A stretch of DNA of 64,000 nt from Eudorina sp. 2006-703-Eu-15. Its lineage: Eukaryota; Chlorophyta; Chlorophyceae; Chlamydomonadales; Volvocaceae. The notes below the pieces were generated by a model, which worked only from the letters and a program-made list of their open reading frames with translations, did no database searches and was not told where the DNA came from. Numbering within the stretch: the stretch's first letter is position 1; each line of letters begins with the position of its first letter. Below, one piece after another: positions 25,258-37,500 of this stretch. The DNA lies in assembly GCA_003117195.1 (NCBI GenBank), contig BDSI01000080.1, forward strand, positions 1 to 64,000, in the 5' to 3' direction. The position numbers and the translations under genes are program-made.

Positions 25258-28200
25258 ATGCTGCTGATTATTGTTCTTCAGGTCCAGCGTGCGCTTATGC
25301 CCCCTCGGCCTGTTCGGCTGAACGTAAATGCCGAGGTTCCAACCCCTTTCGTGGTACCATGGACCTGGTACATCAAACAGCGTCTGTACTGGCAACTGCC
25401 AAAGCTGCTCAGCGTGGCCGTCTCGGCAGACGGCCAACAGGATGAAGCGCGCTACGCGGGGCTTGTGCACGAAGATGCCAAGGTAGTTGATTTATGACAA
25501 AATATCAATAATTGCGCGGCGGCAGTCCTGTACGCTTGTGCATAGTTTGAAACGCGATGGTTCTACAGCCGAAGGATTCCTTAACCTCATGCAAGGTTTG
25601 CGGATTGTGTTCGTGGAGTGACTTGATGCACGGACCGGGCTCCTGCTATCCGGTTGATACCTCCCTGGCCCAACCTCCCACCAGTTTGGGCTCAGCGTCA
25701 GCTTCAACCAGACCGCTGCCCTGGACAAGTATGCTGGATATCACCTGGTCTCGGTGAAGAAAGTCAGTCACACGGAGCTCCTCTTCACGCTGAGTCGCAG
25801 CACCTGTCCCTGCAGTGCCAACGACGGGGCCGCGACGCATTCTTGTGGGTGTGGCCCCGCCCAGAATGGTCGTGTGGCTGCCAGTCTCCCTGGTGATGCT
25901 GTGGAGCTGCCCGCTGCCGGTAGGGGCGCTGAACCTCCTGCACCTGGTGCGGGCACGTGTCCACACGGTGCTGGAAGTGCAAGTGCCCCACTTCCCAACG
26001 GGCATCAGAAGCGTGCTACGTGCAAAGACCCTTCGCACACGGGAAAGCAGGCAGCAGAGATTGATCCGAGCCCTGGGCCACGGAACTGCACAGACCGGGC
26101 TTCATCGGGCGGGGCGCCATTTTGTGGGCTGGTGGGTGGCTCTAATCATGTTGGTGTCCGCGCGGACACGGGCAAGGCGCCCAGTGTGCAGGGTGGGGCA
26201 GCGGGACGGTCCACATCGCGGGCCCGGAGCGGCGGCAGCGGCACCAGTGGCAGCACCCACTCAACGGCCACAGCCGCCGGCGCTCCCGGGGGCAGTGCAG
26301 ACGGAGGGCTGCCTGCAGGGCCACGACCGGGCGCGGGCGCTACACGCGGCTCGGAGGACGGTGCGCATGGAGATGCCGCATTGAGTCGCCAGCGGCGGCC
26401 GCAAGAAGGCGGCCTGCAGCGCTGCGGCAGTCGGGCGGCGCGCTGCTCCGGCACCGGCGCCGAAGAGAGCGGCAGCGACGTAGGGGGCAGCGATGGCAGT
26501 ACCACCAGCAGCGGGAGTGAGGATGGCGACGACAGCGACGAGTCTGCTGGGGTTCCGGCGCATGTGCCCAACAACCCCTTCCGCAGGGACTACTGCAGGT
26601 GGGTTACTCATGTTGGCCCTTGCCCGATGGAGCGGGGATGGGCGTGAGCATTCCAACATGGTGGTCCTGGGCCCCAATTACTTGGCCCCTGGGCCCCAGC
26701 TACGTCACACCCAGTCTGCCACGTGGTCGTCTTTCCTAGGGTCGGGGGGTCTGACATTCACTGTGGGCTGTCTGTCTTTCCAAGGCGTCTCTGGGGCGTC
26801 ACATTGCCCTTCGCCTTGCTTGGTTGCGCCGCGTTGCCCCGCTGCTGTTTTCCATTGAAGTTCAGCACAGCGTGTCCACCCACGTGGAGCCACGTGTCCG
26901 ATACCGTGCCCTGGCCGATACCTGACCCCAGTCCGCACCCCGGTCCCAACCACACCGCCGCCTCGCAGCTGCCCCTGCCACGTTTGGGGGAAGTACTGGC
27001 CCAACCCAGATGATCCCGCCAAGCATCAAGATGATCTGGATCGAAAGCAGCCAGTTGGCTGTCGCGGCCGGCGCAGGGGCGAGGTGCGCAGCAGGGTGCG
27101 GGCGGGCAGCGACGTCGACGAGGAGAGCGACGATGACGACCAGAACGACGAAGATTGGCGAGCGGGGTCAGTTGCAAGGGGGTGCAAGCGCCGCGCCACC
27201 GCGACTGCGTTGGCGGAGGCGGAGCGGCCGACGCGCCGGGGCCGCTCGGGCGGAACTGCTGCCGGCAAACCGCCACAGCCACCCCGGCTGCCAACAGCTC
27301 CGTGCTCGGCAGCGACCGGCGGGGCTGCCACAGGCGACATAGCTGGGGTCAAGGGAAAGCAAGGGCAAGCCACGGCTGCGGCCACGGGGCTCGGGCATGG
27401 GCATCAGCGCCTCGACGCAGCGGCCGGGGTGGCGGCACAGCTGCCGCCGTTGCCGCCTTCGGCGGCGGCCATTTCACTCGCACGCCGGGCCAGCAGCGGC
27501 GGCTCCGCGGGGCAAGCGGATGGAAATGGTCGTCGCCGCATCGGCGGCAGAGTTGGGGTTGTCTCCCTTAGCAAGCCCATAGGGGCTGCTGAGGGATGCA
27601 CGACCGGGCAGCCAGATCATCCAAGTCAACTGCCCACGACTGGTCATGCAGCGTTCCATGCAGAGCAGCAGCAGCCGCTGCTGCGACAGAGTGGTGGTGG
27701 TGGTTCGCAAGTAAAGAGCCCGGTGCAGGTCGGGCAGCAACCAGCGCACGATGAGAAGGAGCAGCAGCAACAGCAGCAGCAGCCTGTTAAAACTACGCAG
27801 GGGCAGCAGAGCTCCGCCCAGACGGTGATCACCTTATCGGACAGCGAGGACGAGGTGGCCGGCCGCCAGCACGGGGCCTGCGGGGGCAGCGGCGGCGGCG
27901 ATTCGGTGGTCCACGGTTCCCGGGGGGACCACGTGTCAGTGGAAGGGGACGAGCGCGACGGTCGGGCAGCCAGCGATGGCCGCGGGGGGCACAGCGACGG
28001 GGACGTGCAGCCGCTGGTCTCGCCCCTGGCGGATGACCAACGGCGACACCAACCGCAACAACACAACGCGCAGCAGCATCACCTGCACCAGCAGCACCAG
28101 CAGGACCAGCAGGACCAGCCCCAGGGAGATTGTGGAGACCGCGCTGAACTGGGCAGAAGGCGTGATGGGGCCGGCGGGACAGGGCTGGCGATGGCCGCGC

Positions 28201-30943
28201 TATCGCTGTCCCCGAACCGGAGGACGGTGGTCGCTGCCGCCGGCTGCCCAGTCATGCAGTCTCAGCGGCAGCAGGCGCCGCCGGAGCAGACGCAGCGCGG
28301 CGCGCGTCGGGGCACCGTCGCCGCGCGCATCACCGCGGCGGCGGCCGCAAGGGCGCGGCGCACCGGCGGCGCCTCGCCCACCTCGCCGGGCGGCGGCGCA
28401 ATCAGCGTCCCGCCGGTGCCGCGGCCCGGGCAAGCCGCAGCCTTGCAGCCTGCCCAGGCCGTCGGCGCGGCCGTGGCGGCGGTGGCCTCGCCGCGCCCGG
28501 CCAACGCGACCGCTGAGGCGACAGCTGCACAGGCCAATACGCGGGACCAACCTGACGCCACCGTACCAGGGCACGCCACGGCGGCAAGCGCTGCGCCGAC
28601 TGCGGCGGAGGGATCCGACTCGGGCCGCAGCGCACACGCGCAGTCGGGCCGCGCGTGTGGTCAGGGGTTGGTAGCGGAGCGCGTCTCGGAAGGCGACTGG
28701 GCGGATGTGCCCCTGGAGGTGGCGCGGCAGTGCGGCGGCAGCGATGACGGCGCTTTGCCAAGTGGGCTGCAGGTGGCGGTGGGCGGCGAGCTGCTGCCCG
28801 GGGTAGGTCCGGGGAGCTGCTCTTGCCCTGATTCGCATGACTTGCCAGCACATGAGACGAACCTGTCGGGGCGGACAGGACGCGAGAGGTCAAAGCTGTA
28901 CACCCGGCTGGTTGACGACGCGAGGGGGAAGGCGGTCCCGTCGGGTTGCAAGTTGGGCGGGCAGAGGTCAAACCCAAAGCCATGTTCTGGTCCGCTTTCT
29001 GTGCTACTCCTGTCGACCTCCTCCCGCTTGCCATATAAGCACACACATTGAATTATTGAACCCGCACATTCAAATAGTAATTGGATGGTCGCCGCAGATT
29101 CACCCGGTCACCTGGACGACACCGGGTGGTGAGGCGTGCGGCTCCGGGGCATCGCTGCGCCTCCACGGCATCCCTGCGAGCTGCGCCGGCATGCAGCTGC
29201 TTGGTTGGGGCAGCAGCGGCCAGGCGGGCGTGCTGCTGCTGCAGCTGCGGGCTGGCCCGGCCGAGCCTGAGGCCGCAGCAGGCCCGGCGGCTGGGCGTGT
29301 TGCGCAGCGCCGTGTCAGCGGCCGAGCGGCCGCCGAAGCCCCCGGGCGACTGAAGCGGCGGCGGGATGAGGGAGGATCGGATGGCGGCGGGGCCGACGAG
29401 GCGCGGCGCGGCGACGACAAGGCCGGTCCTGCGCTGCCGCCGCACCCTGCCGGGTTGCAGCAGCAGCAGCAGCAGCAACCGCACCTGGGTACGGGGCGGG
29501 TGGAATCCGACCGAAAGTCCAGGCAGGGGGCGCAGCACAAGCAGCGGCGCAGCTCGGGGCAACCAGCAGCGGCGGCGGCGTGCGGGCGGGAGCTGTCGTT
29601 GCCGCTGCCGTTGCCGCCGCCGCTGGTGGTGTCGCTGCCGGATCGGCCGATCTGCCGGCCCGGCTGGGACGTGACACCCCTGGAGGGCGGCGGAGGCGGA
29701 GTCGGGGGGTCCACGAGGCTCTGCAAGGGCGCCCTGATTACGGTGAGGGCTTCACGGAGGTGAAGGCCGTGCGGTTGCGGTTGGTTTCCGGCTTGTGTGT
29801 GTGGGGGGGGGGAGGTGGAGTGGAGGGTCAAGAGCCCGTGTCCTCCTATACCAGTCCAGTCCACCTGACGGTCCAGTCCACCTGAGAGCGAGGGGCTGGT
29901 ACCACAGCTGTGGTCGAGGACGGTGCTCAAAGCGGTGCCGGAAGCCGTGATCGATCAAGGTGCTCGGATCGTCCCTGGCACCATATGCAAGCAAATCCTC
30001 TTCGGTCTACACCCACCAGTTTTCTACACCCACCAGTTCCGGCTGCCCACCCTCGGCCCTTGCCCCGCAGGCCGCCCGGCTGCCTCTGGACCCCTCCGTG
30101 CTGCCTCGGGACCGCCAGGGCCGCGGCACCTGCTTCATGCGGCTGTTTGTGGAGCGCGACGGCCTGCTGGACGGCTACACGGCCGCCAAGTGTGTCGTGG
30201 TGGAGGAGAACGCCAGGTGCGGATGCGGGTGCGCCGCCGGAACGGGGACGAGATGCGATGGCGCGCATGGCGCACGCGGGCGGGGGCGTTGGGTCGCCGC
30301 TCTCTTCCCTCCCCGCGGAGAAGATCTTTGGATACTGCTGCACGGGCGGGTTTCCTCTGTCTTGCGCAGTCGCGCGCTGTTATGCGACATGTTTGTCCAC
30401 CCTCAGGGGCCTCTTGGCCGCCAAGCTCCACGTCACCCCCCCTAACTGCCTCCCTCGCCTCCCTCGACTTGCCGCTCAAGGGGGACCTGGCTGGACCGGC
30501 TGCCCTCGCACGCCCGGAACTGCACCTTCCTGGGCTGGGGCGTCCTGCCGGGCGGCAGCTTGGTGCTGAGGGTGGAGAGCGCCGCGACGGGGGGCAGCGG
30601 CTGTCCGGCGGGGGGCAGCGGCCGCGGGGCGGTGTGGCCGCAGCCGGAGGCGGTGGCCGCGGCCGCAGCCGCGGCGGCGCCCGTCGCCGTGGAGCTGGAG
30701 AACCGGCGGAGGCAGAAGTGCGAGGGACGGTTCAGGTCGCCGGCGGCAATGGAAGGGGCGGAGCGCAGCGGCGTCGGCGCCCGCGGAGACCACGCGGGCC
30801 CGTCGGGGGGCCGGCCGCTGAAGGTCGTGCCCGTAAAACAATTGTTGTCGGACGCGCCCGCACTGCCGTCGCAATTGCTGCCTGGGCCCTTGCGCGGCAG
30901 CGGGGCGGCTGGCAGCGGGCGGCACGGGCCTGCGCGGCGGTAA
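25258..30943 (+). CDS. large low-complexity protein with internal repeat, probably nuclear; unrecognised
   Basis: Six-exon model: 25258-25482, 25685-26598, 26969-28802, 29098-29742, 30071-30216, 30481-30943, giving 1408 aa with matching phases (0, 2, 0, 0, 2). The first 130 residues look globular. Residues 130-960 are Gly/Ala/Ser/Gln-rich with poly-Gln, an acidic run (ESDDDD), a Cys motif C-x-C-x-C-H near 380 and basic clusters (GCRGRRRG, LKRRRDEG) that look like nuclear localisation signals. A segment of about 65 aa occurs twice: about 965-1040 (ending CAGMQLLGWG then LLLQLRAG) and about 1220-1290 (ending NCTFLGWG then LVLRVES). A TGTAA signal lies 732 bp past the stop. The ATG at 25258 may not be the true start, because an AG acceptor sits 21 bp inside it. 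I do not recognise a family; a transcription regulator is a guess. Confidence 0.62.
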
Positions 30944-33460
30944 AGCGGGGATGGCGACAGAGGTGGCAGCGGTGGGCCCAGCCGCCAGGTGGGCGCGAGC
31001 GCGATGGCATAGAAAGCCTGGTAAGGTTGATGAACAAGAAAATGAAATTGGTGGCATTTCCCAGTCGCATGTGTTTCGCGTTTGCAGCGTAGGCGCTATA
31101 CCTGATACCGGGGATGTGACGAAGGCAAGAGCAGGTCAGCAGGCCAGCAGACTCATGAGAGGGCGCTCTGGGATGGGCCCGGAGATGTAGACATGTGATC
31201 CACGAAACGGCAGCGACCCATGGACCCGGCAGCTAGCTCTTCCTCTAGGTACGTCAGCATGTCCGGGTTCCGCGGTGCAGTGCGCAAGACTAGGTCGTTT
31301 GTAGTTTGTTAATTGTTGCGACACGGCCGGGGTGGCAAGACGGACAATCCGGACAGCTCCTGGGACCCTTGCGCAGGGGCTGACAGTGCCGCGTAGTCGG
31401 GGTTAGTTGAGGAGGTAGTCATTCGGGTCCGCAGAACAGTTGGCAGTTGGCTTTGTTTCAGTTACCTCCAGGACGGGATTCGTGGTGGGGACGGTTGGCC
31501 CCGTGATGGCGTTCTTAACCCATCATGGGTCATGGGTTGCGGGGTTCTCGCATGATAGTGAGGAGGGTTAGGTTTTGGGTGGCGGCGGTGATGATGGTGA
31601 TGGTCGCGGCGACGGGCGCTCTGCCCGTCGGTTGCCTTAGCTTGGACAGTCGGAAGCGGATTGGTATGTTAGGTTGTAATTGATTCGGCGTTGGTTTGGC
31701 ACTCGGCAATGACTGACAGGATAGCCGTGCTTCATGGCAACGAGATTCAGTGAGTTATTAGGCACGAAAGACAGAGGGTGACTTTCTATGTTATATTATG
31801 CAGATGTTGAGTTAGGGAGCTCCTCTCCGCCCTGGAAGGTGGGGTACCTTCATGGCCGTTGTTGGTAGCGGTTGGTTGGTAGCGGCCGGGTGCACCCGGC
31901 TGTGGTCGCTACAGTTCTCACCTCGTCAGGGGGCCAGCAAACCCCTCCTCCCCTCCTCTCCCCTCCTCTCCCGTTTGGTCCCCGGTGCGCCCCGCGCCGG
32001 GAGCTGAACCCTCCAGCCTCCAGGGTCCCTCCTGCTGTGCCTCCCTCCCTCCTGCCGCCCGGAGGCCGCGAGTCTGCACCACGTCTGGGGTGTACTCGAG
32101 CACGAGAGTGCACCGCGGGTGCCCAGTGACGCACACCTGTGATGTAGAGCAGGCCGCACCCGGGTATGCGTTCGTGGCCGCACTTTGCATTGCGTCGCAC
32201 CCTTCCTCCTGCCGAGGTGAAGCGCGTCCCGATTTGGCGCGGCGGGCGCGTTTTCGCCCTCGCGCGGTGGACAGGGAGGGGGCGTCGCCAGTCGTTTCGA
32301 TGCCTTGGATGTCCGGGAGGGAGGGAGGGAGAGAGGGACTCGGTGCGCTCAGTCGGCTTGGGTGGACATACCGTTTGCATGGCCAGGTGCGCGCAGGCGC
32401 CCACCCCGTGTACTGCACCGTACCACCGGCGGTTGCGGCTTGCGAGGCATTTTCGCGGCGCCCGCTGCCGCCTGCGCGGGATGAGGCAGGGCACGTGTAC
32501 GGCATAATGGTGGAACTTGGAATCAAGCCCAGCCGCACGACCCGTGCGGCTGCTCAATGGAGCTGGTCCCACGGGTCGGGACGTTCTCCTTCCTCTCACG
32601 ACGGGTGCTGAGAGGGGACGGCTGTTCTGCTTGGAACTACCGTCTCGTAAGTGGAAGTGGTCTCGTCGATCCTTCTCGGTCCCCGATTGACTATTGTTTC
32701 TGTGTGTCGCTAGGTTGTACATCCATTGCTTGCCGCACAAGGGGTTGGTCCGCAGTAACAGGAAGTGCTCAAAAGATGCCCAGACGAGAGGAAGGATGAC
32801 GTGGCGACATTTGGAGCCCCGGGTGATTCGCCCGCGGCGCGGCTGGCTCAGGCAGCGCATGTGGCAATAGGCGCAGATGATGTAGGAAGAGGAGGTGGGA
32901 GGTAGGAGGGGAGGTATGGGGTGGTGGGGACCGCGCGTCGTACCCCTTCCCGCCAATCGGTCCTCACAGCGTTCCTCAGTTGGTATCGCCGGCTGTTGGT
33001 ATCGCAAACGTGTGTCACCATAAAAGTCGCTTTTACCTCACGTTTTTGCTTAGCGCGTTGATTGACGTGCGATGTGTCCTGTGCTGGGCGGCGTGCTGCA
33101 GCTCGTGCACATTCGTACCACCACCCCACCTGCCGGCTTATGTGGGGACGCCGACACGACCAGAGGCGCCTTGGGCCGCTGCCGCATGTTGTTACAGGCC
33201 TTTTTTTCTCACTGACAGTGGTTGATAGACCCTGTCGTGTGCCGTACAACCGCGACCCGCTCCGGCGGCCTTATCGACCGGCCGGCATGCGCTGGATCGG
33301 CCCCCCTTCCCCCGGAAAAAACAACTGACAGCGCATCTGGCGTCGCACCCTCACAAATAAATTCCCGTTCATGCTGCCGCGGCTCTTGACCTCCACACAC
33401 TCACGACCAAATCACGAACGCACCCCACTCGGGGGTGTTTGCTGAAGCACGGGTCTACAG
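30944..33460. other. 3' UTR and intergenic stretch
   Basis: The first 730 bp are probably the 3' UTR of the upstream plus-strand gene. The rest shows no supported exon. A 385-codon minus-strand frame spanning 31850-33007 has no recognisable domain, starts at no good ATG context and contains only composition-driven sequence, so I left it out. Confidence 0.45.
31675..31679 (+). terminator. TGTAA polyadenylation signal candidate
   Basis: TGTAA in 'aggttgtaattg', 732 bp downstream of the stop of the large plus-strand gene. This is within the normal range for volvocine 3' UTRs. Confidence 0.5.
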
Positions 33461-34367
33461 CAGCAGGGCGTCGCTACTGGCACTTTGGACATCCGGTGGA
33501 CCCCAACAACACCGCCAAGGACCGTTCTTCGGCGCAGCTGCAACCTCACCCGCGGTGGGAATGTGGATCTCTATCCCTGGCCGATCCCTATCAAGCTTCC
33601 CGACACCTTCAACGTGCAAGGTCCCCGATTCGACTACCTGATGATTGTGGCCCCCCTCCTGTGGCTCAACACGGACAACAACCATCAGTCACAGCATATC
33701 ACACACAATGCCGCATATTCAGACATTCACATCCTCCCCGCGAACGGCTGCGACAAGGACCGCTGGGGGATGGGCCGCTGCCTTCAGGAACTTTGCAAGG
33801 GGGCCAGCACCCCGCCGTACCGGTATTTGTCGCCGGGCTGGGTGTGTCTGGGCAGTGTTGTCGTAACCCCCTCACGAGCGCGCGAGTTTACGCGCGCGCC
33901 AGACCGCCTCGCCGATCAAACCCACCGGTTCCAGACCGCTTCATCCGCTGATCCGTCTCATCCGGTGCCGGCAGTCACGACACGAGACCGCCACTGTCCG
34001 GGCATCTGCCTCTCGCACCCGCCTCCTGCTGCGGCATCCGACCGACCTCTGCAAAACGCCCAACCCCGCAGACCGACCGCGCACAGGACCCCCTGCCCCC
34101 CTGCCCCCTGGTTTATTTTTCTTTTTCCATTTTAATCCCCTGCCCCCGCAGCATGCGTTGGCCGCCCTGCACGTCTCCTGCGCACACCCCGGCTCCGAGC
34201 TGCCACCCACAGTACACCGCACCACCCTGCCTGCCCGCCAGCCCCCTCCGCCACACGCAATGCACCACCTCGTCCGCCGGCCCGCGCCGGCCCCCGGGCA
34301 CCCGCCTTCCGTTCCGCGCTCTCATGCCCCGGGGTGTTGTGTGTTGGATGAGATGGGGGCGGCCTGA
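33461..34367 (+). CDS. possible two-exon gene or gene fragment, unrecognised
   Basis: Exon A, 33461-33841, is 127 open codons with strong G/C third positions and varied composition, unlike the low-complexity shadows nearby (includes DTFNVQGPRFDYLMIVAPLL and CDKDRWGMGRC). It ends at a GTGTGT donor in phase 0. Exon B, 34152-34367, follows an excellent acceptor (T-rich tract then cccccgcag) in phase 0 and ends in TGA. No start codon or upstream exon was found, so it is partial. It runs antisense to the expected 3' UTR of the WD40-like gene whose stop is at 34522. It may be a real gene, a decayed copy, or part of an alternative transcript. No family recognised. Confidence 0.35.
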
Positions 34368-34521
34368 GAGAGGTCGCGGCCATCTCGCATCTCCAGGCGG
34401 CCCCCGCTTGCACTGCAAGATCGCACGGTAGCCACCACCACGGCGGTGGACCCCCACAGCTGCGCCCGGGTACTTACTCGAGTCATTGGACCGGCCGGGT
34501 GCCCCCTCCCCACCCCCTCAG

Positions 34522-37500
34522 TCAGTGCAGCCGCCCGCCCAGGCCCACCAGGTCGGGCCCCCAGGGCACATCGCCGCCCTCCCCGTCATCCCAATCATCC
34601 TCCCAGTCCACCACCGCGGTCTCCGTCAACCTTCCGATAGAGCCCCCGGCCCCGCCCCGGGATGGAGAGGGACCCGAGGCCCCGGTGGCCACCGCCGCTG
34701 CCGCGGACCCCTCCCGCGTCGCCGCGCTCCCGGCCGGGCCCTTGTCGCCCCCGACCCCGACCCGGACCCCGACCCGGCCCTTCTTCCCCCAGCAATGCAG
34801 TACCGGGAAGGACAGCGCCGCCTCAGCGTCCTGCGTGGCCCAGGCCAGGCGGCTCCGCGCCGCCGCCGAGATGATGGCCTCCAGGATGTCCTCCGGCAGG
34901 CTCCACAGACCCGTGGGTCGGAGCCCGGGTGCCGAGGCGCCCACCGCTGCACTGGCGCCAGCCTCGCCAGTGCGCTCCTCCCCTGCCGCCGCACCCGCGG
35001 TGGCTGTGCTGCTGCTGCTGCTGCTGCTGCTACTCTCCCCGGCGGCGGAGGCGTCGGGCTGTTCTTCACCGGCGGGCCCGTCGCGCGTCTTCGAAATGTA
35101 CAACAGCGTCCGTACGGCGTCCTTGAAGCCGGCGGGCATGTAGCGGTGCGTGGCGCGGCTCCAGGGATGCTGAGGCAGCAGCAGCTGGAAGGAGAAGAGC
35201 TCCGACTGCAGCATAAAGATACCCCGTGGGGGGAGGAGGAGGTCAGTGCGGGTTCACTGGTGCCTGGGAACATGCTTGCTTTGTCGCATCGCACGCGTCG
35301 TCTGTGCATGGACCCTTGCCTTGCCTTGCCCTCAGCCTAACAGGCTTTCAGTTGTGTTAGGAATGCTGGCCGCGGGCCGGCCAGGTAGCAGTCGTTGGGT
35401 TCAACCGTACCCGATCTCCTCGCCAGCACTACTGCGATGTTTCTAACACGGTCAGCCGTCCACTATCTGAACACACCAGCGTTTTCGCTGTCAATAATGA
35501 CATAAGGTCAGTAGCGTGTTTGCTATACCCACCCTCCCTCCCTCGCTAACTCTCCCCTCCCCGTTTGCTGCTGCCGCTGTCGCTCCTCACATCAGTCGCC
35601 GCCAGTACCCGGCAGTCGGGGGTCAGCACCATTCCGTTGATTCGGGGCCGGTCGGCGCCGCCGCCCTGCTTGCCGCCGCCGTGCCTCCACCGGCCGCCTT
35701 GCGCCGCCGGCTGGTCCAGCTGCGGCCTCGCCTGCTCCTGGCGGCGGCCCTGCTCCTCCCGGCCCTGCTCCTGGTCTTGGTCCTGCGCCCGCCCCTCCCT
35801 CTCCCGCTGCCTTTCCTCCGCCTCCGCCGCCTCCTGGGCGCGCCTCGCCGCACACTTGATCGTGATCCGCGTCAGGGTGGTTCTGCGGGGTGGGGGTGCG
35901 GGGTGGCGGGTGTGGGGTGCGGTGTGGGGGTGCGGGGTGGGGCCAGTGAGGAGGGCCGCTGCGCAGCGCTCCCGGAGTGCGGTGGCCCGATCAGCACCCT
36001 ACCGACTGCGGGGCCCCCCGGTGTGCGGTGCAGTGCGGTGCAGTCCTCCGGAACTGCGCATCACACCCCCCCTCGTTTCCCTCGCTCGCATCGGTGAAGA
36101 CGTGCTGGCCCCGGCCCGGTCGTTTCCCATACACAACCTCCCTCACCTCCTCTCTCTCTCTCTCACCCCCCCTCTCTCTCACCCCCTCCTTGCCTCCCTC
36201 CTGCCTCCCTGCCTCCCTCCACAGAGCAATCGCCAGTACATCGATATACTGACCAAAGATACACCTCCAACCGCTGCCCCCCAGCCCCTCCCTCCCTGCC
36301 CCCCCGCCACCCTGTGCTCCCTGCCCGCCGTTGCCGCCTGCTTCCGGCCAGGTGAGTGCTGGTTGAAGGTTTCTCAGCTTAGTCCTGTAGTGCCGTGGTG
36401 GGGTTAACTCGGGTGCGGGGGTCGGGTGGGAGGTACACTCGCATGGCAGCGAAGCGTTCTCTCTTCTTTCACCTTTATCTTCGGTTTTTAAGGTTGACGT
36501 TGGGAGCTAGGGCTCCTGTGCACTTTAACAGCCGCCAGCGTTCCGACATTTCAGCGGCCATTTGACCGAACTGGCACTAAGGCAGATTTCTTTCGTTTCG
36601 GTGTTAATTACTTCAGTCACTATTTGTCAAGGCCTACAAGGTGGGCGTCGTCACTTCGCTGGAGATCCTGGTACAGTCGAGTCTTTATCGGAAAATCGCT
36701 CTGGCAGCAGCGCAGTATAAATATGTCTACCAACTTCCTATACCCCGCCACCCGCACCTGGGCTGCTCCACGTCCAGCACCACCAGGTGCTCTCTGTCGG
36801 TGGCGTGCAGCAGCAGGGAGGGGTGGCCAGGCAGGAAGCCCAGCGCCAGGGGGGGCTGCCACTGCACGTGACACAGGCTGAAGAGCAGCTGACGCCGGGG
36901 AACGTCGTACACCAGCACCGCCTGGTGGGGGTGGGGGTGGTGGTGGGGAGGAAAACCGCAGCCGCAGCCGCAGCCGCGGGGCGGGCGACGAGGGGGCCGG
37001 CGTCCCGGCGGCCGTTGGTTGCATTGTGTGGTTTGGCGAGACAGAAAGTGCAGACGACAACAGAATTCAGCACACGAAGTTGACGAGCGGTTTCCTGTGT
37101 AAAAGAGAGCTGAGCCGCGAGAAGCGGGTTCATGTGCACGGTGTACGAAGTCGCTGCTTGCTGACGTGGAGACGCACGTGCATGGTGCCGTGCAAGCGGG
37201 GGGTGCGCGTGCCGTGCCGTACACAGTATGCCGTTACTCACGAAGAGCGCGTCGAACGATGCCGCCAGCCTGTCCGAGGTGTCATTGAAGGCGATGTACT
37301 GACAGCCCGGTGCCAGGCGGCCGGAGAGGGTCCGGGGCAAGGGCGCCAACAGCACCTCCGCGGGCTTGCTGGAGTAACTGCCGGGGCGGCCACAAGGTGA
37401 GGGGGACGGGGGACCCGGGATCTCACTCGCACTCGCACTCGCACTCGCGGCAACCCAATGCCCAGTCAGGAGGAGGAGGAGGAGAAGGAGGAGGAGGAGG

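Noticed and set aside
31850..33007. 385-codon minus-strand frame
   Set aside because: Arg/Pro/Gly-rich with no motif, no good start and no splice sites. It is consistent with GC-rich chance openness.
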